The notes below the pieces were generated by a model. The model did not search any database and was not told the origin of the DNA. It saw nothing but the letters and a program-made list of their open reading frames with translations. A DNA stretch of 64,000 bases from positions 10,205,730-10,269,729 of the forward strand of contig NW_024037059.1 in NCBI RefSeq assembly GCF_015706575.1, written 5' to 3'. This document shows positions 34,960-45,437 of this stretch, one piece after another. Positions within the stretch are counted from its first letter, which is position 1, and the number at the start of each line of letters is the position of its first letter. Source of the stretch: Patiria miniata. Its lineage: Eukaryota > Echinodermata > Asteroidea > Valvatida > Asterinidae. A program made the translations under genes and the position numbers.

Positions 34960-35966
34960 GTTCCCTAACGTGGCGCACTTCGAAGCCTACCCGACTTTCC
35001 TCGTGCAGTGTTGCCAAACCTCTTTGTTGACAAACCTCAAATTCATGCAGTAAAACACTAGTACTTTTACCTTATTAATGCTTGCTATTTAACCTCTGTG
35101 AACAATTTCAGTTTTATAAAATTTAATCCGAAATTCAAAAACGGTGGCGTCCGGAAATTGGGCACAAATTGGCGGAGTGTTCCCTAACGTGGCGCACTTG
35201 AATAAATCCCGGAAAATTCCAATTTAACATTTAAGAATTTCTGTTAACTTGATAAATTCTGATAAACAATTATTATCTCTACTTACATGCCCAGCCAGAT
35301 GTTTGTCAGAAAATTATTTTCTTATTTTTCGGGGCATTTTTAAAGGGTTCACTTTGCACTTGAAAATAAAATCGGAAACGAAGTGGCTATCGTTACGGCA
35401 CTCGTTGTTTAGCGCCCTCTACGATATTTTTTTGATACGCCCGCGGGTATATAATTATTTGTTTCCCCACGTTTTATTGAGCAGTGCGCCAGCTCAGCCG
35501 ATAGAGGGTAGGATTTTGCACCGCGAGGTTGCGGGTTCGAATCTCAGTTTTGCACTCAATTTTTTTTCCTTTTCTAACCTGAGGCTTTGGAGGATTTTTT
35601 TTAAAAGGGAAATAAAGTCCGAATTGCATAAAGTTCAAATTCACTTTTTTCCTTCTAATTTTATATTTTCTTGTCATGTTTTTTTATAAAAGTTGCCAGG
35701 TTGCAGTCTACCGTAACGATAGAAAATGGGAAATGCGTTACGGCTGCCGTAACAATAGCCACTGCGAATCGGAAAATCACGCCAAAATAAATTGTTCTTC
35801 TAACTTTGTTACGGGTAAATAAACTCGCGATTTATGAAGAGGAGTGTTTAGAACTTGATGAAATTTCACTTTCTTGGAAATTTCAGTTAAAACTTTTGCT
35901 CTAGGTAGGCGCTACAGGCGAAAAATCAAAGTGCGCCACGTTAGGGGCCGCGCCACGTTAGGGTAC
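34960..35966. mobile_element. 1-kb element with TCCCTAACGTGGCGC ends
   Basis: Ends GTTCCCTAACGTGGCGC (34960) and GCGCCACGTTAGGGTAC (to 35966). The end motif is present twice on each side: again at 35179 with GCACTT, and as AAGTGCGCCACGTTAGGGG at 35929-35947. A tRNA-like stretch lies inside at 35483-35555. No protein gene. Confidence 0.65.
35483..35555 (+). repeat. Degenerate tRNA-like sequence (SINE head or tRNA pseudogene)
   Basis: AGCTCAGCCGATAGAGGG resembles an A box and GGTTCGAATCT is a near-perfect B box at the right spacing. The flanks AGTGCGC and TTGCACT could pair partly as an acceptor stem. The T stem pairs poorly, so I do not call a working tRNA. Confidence 0.5.
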
Positions 35967-36887
35967 ATCAACAATAGTAGTAGTAGTGGGGCTAGTTTCC
36001 GTCATTCATTTATTACTTATAAACTTACCTTTATTTAACTGACGTCGAACACCAGATGCAAAATTCAGAGGATAATACACCAATTGAAGAAATCTAGGCT
36101 AATTTTTCTTGATAAAACTTAAGCATGGGGGAAAAGCGAGCAAAAATTATGTTGGCCTACGTCCGCTCCGTACGCTTGCGTTTTTTTCTGGATGGGTACG
36201 GTTTTGTTGACATTACGTCATGTGACATGTGATCAGTGCATGTGACGTGCTCGTGCTCCAGCGGAAAACTCAACTATGGCACGCCAAAGCGGAATTTATT
36301 CAACCCTGCACGGCAACTGCCAACATTATGAAATACATCACAACTTTTTTGAAAAGTATGTCAACATTGTAAAAAATATGTCCCCTGGCCCAAGTTGAAG
36401 AAGGCCCTGCAGACTGTGCTCTTCAACCAGGTCTTTGTCAACATCCCCTTTGCATTGGTACTGTGGTTGCAATATCAGTGCTGACCTGCCAACATTCAAA
36501 TGGGTCCTGGTGGAGATGGGTGTCTTCCTGATCTTTGAGGAGATCGGATTCTACTACTTTCACAGGTGGGCAGTTAATATTGACCTGAATAGTGCATGCT
36601 TCCATGCTTGTTTGTGGCTGCAGGGATGAGCAGCCGCACACTATATATACAAGGAATGCCAAGCAAATCCTCTGATATGCAATTGAGCAGCCTTCAAATC
36701 CTCCCCTTTGTCATATGGAGAGTATTGGCCAACCAGCAAAAATTGACACTCTAACACTGTCTGAGACAAAGGGTTAAAGGATCATCTTGACAACCAGGGG
36801 AAAAATTAAGGATAGACTAAGAGACGTTTGAGAAAGAGACTACAACTCACGACTCACCCTAGGATCCAATTCACCAAACTTTAGATG

Positions 36888-37076
36888 CCGGTGTAGCGTG
36901 AATATCCGACTCCATGAAATGTGGACTCATTGGTAGTACTGCGCACGCGTGAGTACGATACCATGCTATTTTTAGGATCGTTTCGGGAGAGTGACCTGTC
37001 ACGTGCGAGGGATCAACCAATAGTAGGGAAATAGGGGTCCGATTTTCATAGGAGTCGGATTTTCATGTGACACCGG
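36888..37076. mobile_element. 189-bp CCGGTGT-ended element (right arm only)
   Basis: Sequence from CCGGTGTAGCG to TGACACCGG interrupts the right arm. The left arm has the uninterrupted site TTAGATGCATTCACC near 22250. Imperfect inverted repeats (GTGAATATCCGACTCC against GGAGTCGGATTTTCAT) make it a small non-autonomous transposon of unassigned type. Confidence 0.72.
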
Positions 37077-38743
37077 CATTCACCATGTTCTAAATTCTTT
37101 AGCGATGCCGCTGTACTCATCTACTTCAGATCGGTCTAAGGGTCATCTTATATCGTGATTCGGGAATTAATTTGTATATCATCTCGAAATCAGTTTCGGC
37201 CTTAGGGTATTTTCGTGACAGTTCCAAAATTTAATTTGAAGGCAAGAGGGGGAAAACTGCTGTAGAAACAGTTATGAAAAGGTTTCTGACGTGCGATTAA
37301 TTATAATAATAATTCATTTCTAACTTTTAAAATTTATGATGATATACATGTAGGCCTACATGTACACCTAATAAATAACATTCCCCGTTATTATGGACAA
37401 TCATAATGAAGGGTATCAATGGTATCCTGTGAAGTGTGACTTTGTAATGCTATAATTATAAGCAATAATTATTTTTCAGGTGAAACGTCATGTTATATGA
37501 ACGCACAAGAAAATTGGTTTTGCGTGTTTAATTCTTATTAACGTCCGTCAAACATGAAACATCTGTCAAATTGGCAATTTGGTCCTCGTTCAATAAATAG
37601 CAATTCCCTTAACTGTATTTCCTTTACGTCTTTCTTTGAAGATGCTTTTATTGAAATCGATCCTAAGGTGCATCTTAGCTTAGAGGATCGATCTTATAGC
37701 GGGGACTCGTCTTAAATCTGCAGACGAGTCGTAAGACATGACGAGTTTCGTGAAATTTGCCCCGGGAATATCCCTGTTTCAAAAAAGATGTCTTTATCTT
37801 ACTTTCCTCAGGAAATATTTTGAACACCTCTACGTACGTGTACATGTACGTAGATTTACATGTACATGTACAATGTAAGAGTTCACCAGTTCCAGCATGA
37901 TACATGTACTAAAGTTTTCAACAAAAATTGAAATTTGAAAATGGAGTTGTCCCAGCGCATGTCGTCTTTCAATTCCAAGTTTGCTGAAGTGAATTAGACT
38001 GCTCAGTGTACATGATGTTCTTGAGGGAGTTACCTTTACAGGATAATGCTCATCCTCGATCTTCACTGTCAATAAGTTCAGGTGGACACAATTTGTGGGA
38101 AAAATGAGAAAGGAATTTTCAGATGTGGGTTGTACTTCAATTTTTTGTTTTCACTTAATTGACTCAAAACAGCAGTGCTCCTTGCCTTGTACTGAATAAC
38201 AAAACTGAGATGGTGATTTTTGTCTTATACCCAGACTCCTGCATCACCCACGAATGTACAGACATTTCCATAAGAAGCACCATGAGTGGACGGCACCTAT
38301 TGGAGTGACAGCCATCTATGCCCATCCATTGGAGCATATCCTTGCCAACATGCTTCCACCAATCATTGGCCCCATTCTGATGGGATCTCATGTGTCTGTG
38401 TTGTGGGTATGGTTCATGATGGTGGAAGGCTCTGCCATTGTTGCTCACTGTGGCTATCATCTCCCACTCCTGCCATCGCCAGAGGCTCATGATTTTCACC
38501 ATAAGTCACACTTAAACATTTTTTTTCCAAAGTCCAAAATAATATAAAAACAGGAAACAAAACGGCCATTTTAAATCTCTTAAGATTAATTTCCTAGCCA
38601 TAGTGCCCAATAAGGAACCCTTGTCCCTTTCTTTAATGCAAACATGTATGTGTCAATTTGCGTGCTTTTACTTATTTTTGACGAGGGAAATAAATGCAAG
38701 TAAATTGGCTAAACATCCCCAGCATTTCCCATTTTGTTATATA

Positions 38744-38974
38744 TTTATCTTCAAGTAAACTTGAATCCTTGATCCTGATTGGTTGATACATGTTGATACA
38801 TGGCAACAACATATAATTGTAGCACGGCCACGGTCCATACCGCTCGCATTGCTCAGATGCGCTCGCCATTCCCTACAACACGCGCATGTAATAACGTAAC
38901 TGCTGAAAATTTCAAGTACAGTGTGCGTGTTCAATTTTCACTGCAGCTGTGCATCAAGTTTGCTTAAAGATAAA
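38744..38974. mobile_element. MITE with TTATCTTCAAG ends, right-arm partner of copy 2
   Basis: Ends TTATCTTCAAGTAAACTTGA and TCAAGTTTGCTTAAAGATAA. It matches the reverse complement of 19908-20154 with minor substitutions, so it predates the duplication. Confidence 0.65.
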
Positions 38975-39290
38975 CGTGTTTTCCCACTCCCATTCGTGGA
39001 AGACGGAAAATGTAGTGCGTCTGCATCTCACTACCACTCGGCTTTTGGCCAAATGCATGTCGGACACAGATGCACTACATTGAATTTTTCCGTGTTCCAC
39101 GAACGGGAGTGGGATAACTAATATTATATTCAAGTATACTTGAATCCTCCATCCTGATTGGTCGATCCATGGCAACAACAGTGTGATATGAGGCTGTATC
39201 GCATGGTCCATATCGCACCCTGCGTATTGCGCTATTCCAAGATGCGAGTGACATTCCAGCTGCATGCGCAGCTCATGTACAGTGGGCTCA

Positions 39291-39856
39291 TATACAAATA
39301 TTGAATGTTTCGAGTGGTGTAGTAAAACTAGCCTCCTGAGGTGATCCCTGGACCATTCTATTTTCCCGAGGCGAAGCCGAGGGAAAATAGAATGGTCCAT
39401 GGATCACCGAGGGAGGCTAGTTTTACTTTACCACGAGATAAAGCATTCAATATTTGTTTTATAACACTTCACCCACAGATTCTGCTTGATTTTAATATTT
39501 TAGATTATTTAAATCTGAATACAGTTGAAATAAACTTCAATTTCAATACAAAATTGGTGGAAAATGTATTTCTCTCTTCCAAACTACCCCTTCACGAAAT
39601 GTGTGAACCCAAGTCTGCGGCGCGCTCTCTTTGGAACAATACGCGCTACGCGCAACGCTCAACGCGCACACCAGCATCCATTTGCACACAAATACCGCGC
39701 CGTGGAAATAGTACTTTGGTTGCTAATGGTATAGTACTTTGGTTGCTACGGGTATAGTACTTTTGGCCGTGCACAGAAAGATAGCAAAATTAGAAAGTAA
39801 CATGTGACTCGCTCTCGGCCAATCAAGACACAGAATCTGTGGGTGAGGTGTTATAA
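39291..39856. mobile_element. Composite fold-back doublet, copy 1 (right arm only)
   Basis: Two palindromic modules stand side by side. The first (about 39291-39464) starts TATACAAATATTGAATG and ends CATTCAATATTTGTTTTATA. The second (about 39462-39856) starts ATAACACTTCACCCACAGAT and ends ATCTGTGGGTGAGGTGTTAT. The doublet interrupts a MITE that is whole in the left arm. A second copy of the same doublet is at 40532-41074. Confidence 0.7.
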
Positions 39857-39895
39857 TTCCAACTGTACTGCGCGTCAAGGTTGCTTGAAGATAAA

Positions 39896-39929
39896 CATAG
39901 ATATAGAACTTTTAAGTTCTATATCTATG
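39896..39929. repeat. Perfect-stem hairpin CATAGATATAGAACTT, copy 1
   Basis: A 16-base arm, two-base centre, then the exact complement. The same stem recurs at 40108-40155 with a longer loop. It is not present at the equivalent left-arm position. Confidence 0.75.
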
Positions 39930-39996
39930 GAAGATAACTTCGTTTTCACGCTCGCGCTCGGGGAACACAGAAAATGTAGTGCGTCCGTGTCCCACA

Positions 39997-40530
39997 CACT
40001 GATCTCTATATAAAGACTGGATAGAGGATATGCATACAACATTCACACAGTAGATTTTGCATATTGACCAATTCTTGCCCGGTCTCACGAAGATGGCCGC
40101 GTATAATCATAGATATAGAACTTAAAAAAACGTTATTTGAAGTTCTATATCTATGCGTATAATACGAACGTTCTACGCGTAAATACGCGCGCGTTGTATC
40201 AACAGTTGACGCGCATTTTGGTCACGTACACATATTATGATGTTCTAAAAGGGACACATTTCCGTAGTGATTATTATTTCAAAACGCCGAAAAAGTGATA
40301 TTTGCTTCATTTTAGTAACCACGACGTTAGAAAAATTGTAGTTAACCTTGGTCAGTGGTGGTGGTCAAAATATAAGTCAAGTGAACCGCGACTTTACAAA
40401 AGAAATCATGCTGTCCATAAAAACGGCAACTTGTCCTTTGTAGATCACCAGCCGGTCTCACCAATATGGCGTCAAATTCATTCATTGTGCGGCTGAGTAT
40501 AAGCTATCCAGTCTAGTACAGAGATCAGTG
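39997..40530. mobile_element. 534-bp CACTGATCTC inverted-repeat element (right arm only)
   Basis: Ends CACTGATCTCTATATAAAGA and (complement) CTAGTACAGAGATCAGTG. The left arm lacks it (compare around 19485-19500). It contains a CATAGATATAGAACTT hairpin at 40108-40155. Confidence 0.65.
40108..40155. repeat. Hairpin CATAGATATAGAACTT, copy 2
   Basis: Same 16-base stem as 39896-39929, here around a 16-base loop (AAAAAAACGTTATTTG and neighbours). Confidence 0.75.
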
Positions 40531-40531
40531 G

Positions 40532-41074
40532 TATACAAATATTGAATGCTTCGAGTGGTGTGGTAAAACTAGCCCCCCGAGGTGATCCATGGACGGAAAA
40601 TAGAATGCTCCATGGATCACCGAGGGAGGCTAGTTTTACTTCACCACGAGATAAAGCATTCAATATTTGTTTTATTACACTTCACCCACAGATTCTGCTT
40701 GGTTTTAAGATTTTAAATTATTTAAATCTGAATACAGTTGAAATAGACTTCAATTTCAATACAAAATTGGTGGAAAATGTATTTCTCTCTTCCAAACTCT
40801 CTTCCAAACTACCCCTTCACGAAATGTTTGAACCCAACTCTGTGGCGCGCTCTCTTTGGAACAAAACGCGCTACGCACAACGCGCAAACCAGGATGCATT
40901 TGCACACAAATACCTCGCCGTGGAAATAGTACTTTGGTTGCTAATGGTATAGTACTTTGGTTGCTATGGGCATAGTACTTTGGGCCGTGTACAGAAAAAT
41001 AGCAAAAATAGAAAGTATCATGTGACTTGCTCTCGGCCAATCAAGACACAGAATCTGTGGGTGAGGTGTTATAA
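40532..41074. mobile_element. Composite fold-back doublet, copy 2 (right arm only)
   Basis: Same two-module structure as 39291-39856, with scattered differences and a shortened centre in the first module. Because the modules occur together twice, they probably move or duplicate as one unit. It directly follows the CACTGATCTC element. Confidence 0.7.
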
Positions 41075-41094
41075 TCCCACATACCACTCAGCCG

Positions 41095-41875
41095 GGACAC
41101 AGACGCACTACATTATTCCGTGTTCCACTCACGCTTGAAGGATAACTTAAAATATATTAATTATTAATAAGATGGAATTTGCATCGGGGTAATGTAAATT
41201 CAATATTAGGTTTTGCCCTTCACCGGTGTACATATTTTATATAAACACTGTATACTCAAGTATTTTCCAGAGTAATTGATCTATGGCCGTTTGCGAGTTA
41301 GCCATGCCCCTTAGACAACCCCATTGCAAGTGTGGCTCTCACCGATCGTGAATATGCATCACCAGTAAAAGTCCATCACCGATCGCGAAAGTCCATTACC
41401 GATCGTGAATATGCATCACCGATTGCAAAAGTCCATCACCGATTCGATGATCACATTAAATGCCTCTTTGGCGTTCCATACATCTAAGGGTCATCTTATA
41501 TCGTGATTCGGGAATTACCTTGTATATTATCTCGAAATCAGTTTAGGCCTTAAGGTATTTTCGTGACAGTTCAAAAATTTAATTTGAAGGCAAGAGGGGG
41601 AAAACTGCTGTAGAAACAGTTATGAAAAGGTTTCACAGACACAGACGCACTACATTATTCCGTGTTCCACTCACGCTTGAAGGATAACTTAAAATATATT
41701 AATTATTAATAAGATGGAATTTGCATCGGGGTATGTAAATTCAATATTGGGTTTTGCCCTTCACCGGTGTACATATTTTATATAAACACTGTATACTCAA
41801 GTATTTTCCAGAGTAATTGATCTATGGCCGTTTGCGAGTTAGCCATGCCCCTTAGACAAACCCCATTGGAAGTTT
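41095..41875. repeat. Direct duplication of ~230 bp around a ~310-bp insert (right arm)
   Basis: About 230 bp, starting ACAGACGCACTACATTATTC and ending near AGACAACCCCATTG, occurs at 41095-41329 and again at about 41640-41870. The left arm has it once (about 19245-19480). Between the copies are a short tandem of TCACCGATCG(T/C)GAA.. words (about 41338-41450) and a 145-bp stretch (41488-41632) that is a direct-orientation copy of right-arm 37138-37288. Confidence 0.8.
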
Positions 41876-41940
41876 GGCTTGTCTCAGATTTTGCACGTTT
41901 TGCGTACACATCATGTTATTCGACAATATTTTACAAGCTG

Positions 41941-42003
41941 CGTTGATGCAATAGGTTAATTGTGCGCTAGTAAGCAGGAGGTCATGGGTTCGCGTCCCAC
42001 TGA
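41941..42003 (+). repeat. tRNA-derived SINE-like sequence (right arm)
   Basis: Partner of 19105-19175 on the plus strand: ATAGGTTAATTGTGCGCTAG, then GGTCATGGGTTCGCGTCCCA. It retains a better tRNA-like 3' half (GGTTCGCGTCCCA) than the left copy, which appears to have lost about 25 bp. Confidence 0.5.
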
Positions 42004-45000
42004 GTGATTTTCTTTGCACAATCACTTGGGACAACACTGAGTATACAGAGTTTATAAAAATACATTGGTGAGTGTATATTATTAACATGTAAAGTAACAC
42101 CATGCTCAAGCTTTGTACATGTTACATGTGGCAATGCAATATTGGGTATTGTTACCAAGTATTGAATTGTATAACGTGTACAAAGCTTGATAACTTTATG
42201 CACTTGTAATTGCCTTAGACTCCAGCTCATTGGTGTATTTTGGAGGATTCCCATGCGAGACGACTCTTGGCAAGAATACCCTGGACTTTAGTGTTGAGAA
42301 ATGATACCCATACATGCAGTGTGAAGTTCTATACTTGGGTACCACTAGGGTAGTCCGTTATTCCATAAAGGAAACACAGATAACTGATTGATTGGATTTC
42401 TTACGGCAGGTTTACCAACTGTTTTGGCACCTTGGTATTTCTGGATCGTCTGCATGGAACCGACAATCTCTTCCGTGAGAGCAAGAATTACTCGCGCCAC
42501 ATCCTACTTCTTGGTATTGTGCCCCTGTCTCAAACCATCCCAGATGATCTGAAGGGCAAACGCAAGGCTTTGGAAAGCAAGAAAACAGACTAAATCTGAC
42601 AGTAAAGAATCATGATATGTTTGATGGGGGTGCTGGGCATTGTCAAACAGGAGCAAGTCTAATCAAGAACCATTGGTCAACTAGAGGTTGCTTTGTAGCA
42701 ACCATGTAGGGGAGACACAGCACACATAGGATCCAAAGTATACACAATCAATTGTATTCAGATTGTACATAAACCCATATCTCCAAACCTGATGAAGAAG
42801 ACAAGGTACATGGCAAGTCATAAATGGCCTATAAATGGCCTATTAGTTTTGCAACATTGAGGGATTTTAAAAAAAGGTGTTTTTTTCAAAGGAATGTCCA
42901 GTGGCGTTAGAGTGTAAAAAAAAAAAATTAGCCCCAGAAACATTAACTGCTGTACCTGGTCTACATAGTCAGGAACAGATAATACAATTTTTCTTTTACC
43001 TTACAAATGGAATTTGCTGTGCACAAATGACCAGTTTTCAAATACACTCAAATGTACAGTAAGTGTTGATGGATTTTATTGTGACAAGACTTGTTTTGGT
43101 TGTTTTGGTTTGTTGCAGTGCAGTGTGGCTGAACATTATGCTATAAACAGCAGTGTGCATGTATGCAATGTGATAATATATTTTAAAGAAGGTAAGACTG
43201 GTGTTGTTACTGTAGCTACAGAGTAGATTTACTGATGTCAGGAAATTTGCAGCATCAGAGCTTACTGTTTTTAACTAACTTGGGTCTAACATAGTTTTAA
43301 ATTGAGTATGACTACATGCCAACTTGGGTTAAATGATTAAAGTTGTACGTGGGCAGGATGTTTCAAGTCATTGCTTTATCGCATTGGTTGGCATATAAAC
43401 CAGATATTTTGATCTGACTGTGAAGTACATGTATACATGTACATCCATGAAATATTTATTAACAATTAGGAATGATATTTCCATGATACAAAATTGTATT
43501 AATATCAGCTTTAGATTTTATTAATATTTATCAGCACAACAATACAAAGAATATTGTGTGAAACAATATAGGTATAAAATAAGCTATGTTTTTGAGTTCG
43601 TTATTTAATCCTAATATTAAGTTGCATGATATGAAGATAAAACTATGTAAATAAGCAAACTCTATTCCTTCCTGTCCAGTTGGTTAAGTGACTTCATCAC
43701 ACACGCACGCATATTACTAGCGCCCATTGGATAAACATTCACGTTGCGTCAACTTCCGGTCCAATGGTTCCAATGCTACTTAATGTGCAGTGGGCGTAGT
43801 TCAAACTGAAGTGACGTCACACTAACAAACCAGATAATAAAGACAATCATTTTGAGGGGATTGCTTTTCAAAACTAGGACCTAAATTTACCATAATCATA
43901 TTTGGTCCAATTCCTCTTGTATAATTTTTTTTTAAGACATTTCATAGAATAGTTGGGGTTACCTTGTTCATGTTTATATGTAGATCCGACATTCAGGGTT
44001 CAAAAAAGTGTGTGATAGCCCTTAATGTCAAACTTTACTCACTTCATCTGTTTTGTGTAGTCATAGTTATGTTTGCAATTACATATATTTACTGTTGCAG
44101 TTGGTGGATTTGTCAGGACAGCAGAATATTATTAACTGTTCATTTTTGCGACAAAATAACCTACTAATAATGCATAGTGTACTGTTTGTTGTAACTTTAA
44201 AAAAATAGCAATAAAATATAGCATCATAATGCTGCAATACTGCGGTCTGCAAAAGGTTCTCAGAACCAAGACTAGTGGGTGGTAATATGTTCTTAGATTC
44301 AGAAAAAAAACAAAAAACAAACAAACTACTTGGCAGATCAGTGGAAATGGAGCATTTTTGATACCAGGTCGGCAGAGAGTTGTACTAGATTCGAAATGAA
44401 ATCAATGGTACACGGTGGTCAGGTGTGGCTTTTCCCTGGGCATTTTTCGTGTACACCCACGGTGTGTGCAGAGATTGACACACTATGCATGTTCTTTTAC
44501 TTGGTTTAAGATGGTATGCAAACAAATAAAATCAGTGTGTTGAGATCCTCACTCATTGATGGACATTATGTCTGCAAGAGTGTCATTACTTAAATTGATT
44601 TACATATATGTACATGTACAAGACTTAACATTTCAAACAATACAGAACACACGGAGACGAAGAATTCCTTTTTTAATACATGGAAAAATTGACAAATTGC
44701 ATACAATTTATAAGAACGACAAATGATGAAACAAGATGAACAAGTTTGATTAGATTTTGGGAATTATTCTTCCTGTGCAAAATGCATTCTTAAAACATAT
44801 GCATGTACGTACCTCACCTTGTTTGAATTGGTTCAGCATCGCTAGTCAGACCAATCAAGATCAATGCAAGAAGTGCATGTGAGATACTGCATCAATAAAT
44901 GTAATTATCTTCAAGAAAACTTGTATCCTCGATTCTGATTGGTCGATCCATGATCCAAACAAACCAACAAATTTAACATGACAAACCTTGCTCAACTAGT

Positions 45001-45346
45001 ACCATACGGTAAAATGACTGGTCCACGTAGGAATGAACCTTAGTCTGACGACCGCTGAACCAACCTCTTCATCATTATCTATTATACCAGAAATGGTATC
45101 GCTTGGGAAAAAAAAACAATTGAAGGGGTTTACACTTTGACGATATTGATTAATTACTGCAAAGATAACCCATCCACTGGGGCCATGACGCCACATCCAT
45201 GTACACTAACAAGTTGAAAGAGTACAATAGAGTACTGTACTCTATTGCGCAATGGCATACAGTACGGTACAATGTGGATTATGCACGTTGTTGCGTTGTT
45301 TTACGTGCATCGGCTCGGAGTGTTTGTGTACGTATGCTTCCATCAT

Positions 45347-45437
45347 GGCTGCGCCCAACAAGTCGATACTGTCGCAAGGAGATTTATCAGTGCGACTGCG
45401 AGAGCTTGATAAAGAAGTAAAAAAAAAGTTCCGGTAG
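45347..45437 (+). CDS. Candidate short first exon or small ORF, unidentified
   Basis: From an ATG in good context (CCATCATGGCTGCG), 30 codons read MAAPNKSILSQGDLSVRLRE then LDKEVKKKFR. They end at a TAG that overlaps a possible donor (CCG then GTAGGA). The composition looks like a genuine charged N-terminus, and the upstream 60 bases are CpG-richer than average. In the left arm (about 11012-10930, minus) the 14th codon is TGA instead of TTA. I recognise no family and no downstream exon, so this could be chance. Confidence 0.25.

Larger units (their letters stand above)
22778..36380. other. Single-copy spacer between the inverted arms
   Basis: About 13.6 kb with no counterpart in the right half of the window. 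Its left part holds FAXDC2 exons 1-3 and their introns. From 28952 to 36380 I see no convincing protein gene. This part is mostly short fold-back DNA elements, a minisatellite and long G and C runs, listed separately. A 5' untranslated exon and the promoter of FAXDC2 should lie somewhere between 28952 and about 31 kb, because a good splice acceptor directly precedes the start codon, but I cannot place them. Confidence 0.8.
36383..42593 (+). pseudogene. FAXDC2: FAXDC2 right-arm pseudogene (exons 4-6)
   Basis: Inverted partner of FAXDC2 holding only exon 4 (36383-36565), exon 5 (38235-38502) and exon 6 (42410-42593). Homology begins within the first bases of exon 4, so exons 1-3 and the promoter are missing. 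In exon 4, 20 bases are lost after 36463 (between GGTACTG and TGGTTGC), shifting the frame. In exon 5, 7 bases are lost at 38502/38503, removing the Leu-Lys codons after HDFHH together with the GT of the splice donor. Otherwise I find only one substitution in these exons (Gly to Val near the start of exon 6). High identity plus disabling deletions fits a recent or gene-converted duplicate that is not maintained as a hydroxylase. Confidence 0.9.

Noticed and set aside
35483-35555. Functional tRNA gene
   Set aside because: A and B boxes are visible, but the T stem and anticodon stem do not pair properly.
43014-43226. 70-codon frame identical in both arms (16747-16959 and 43014-43226)
   Set aside because: Surrounding non-coding DNA is equally identical, there is no recognisable domain, and it lies in FAXDC2 downstream sequence. 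Identity reflects the recent duplication.
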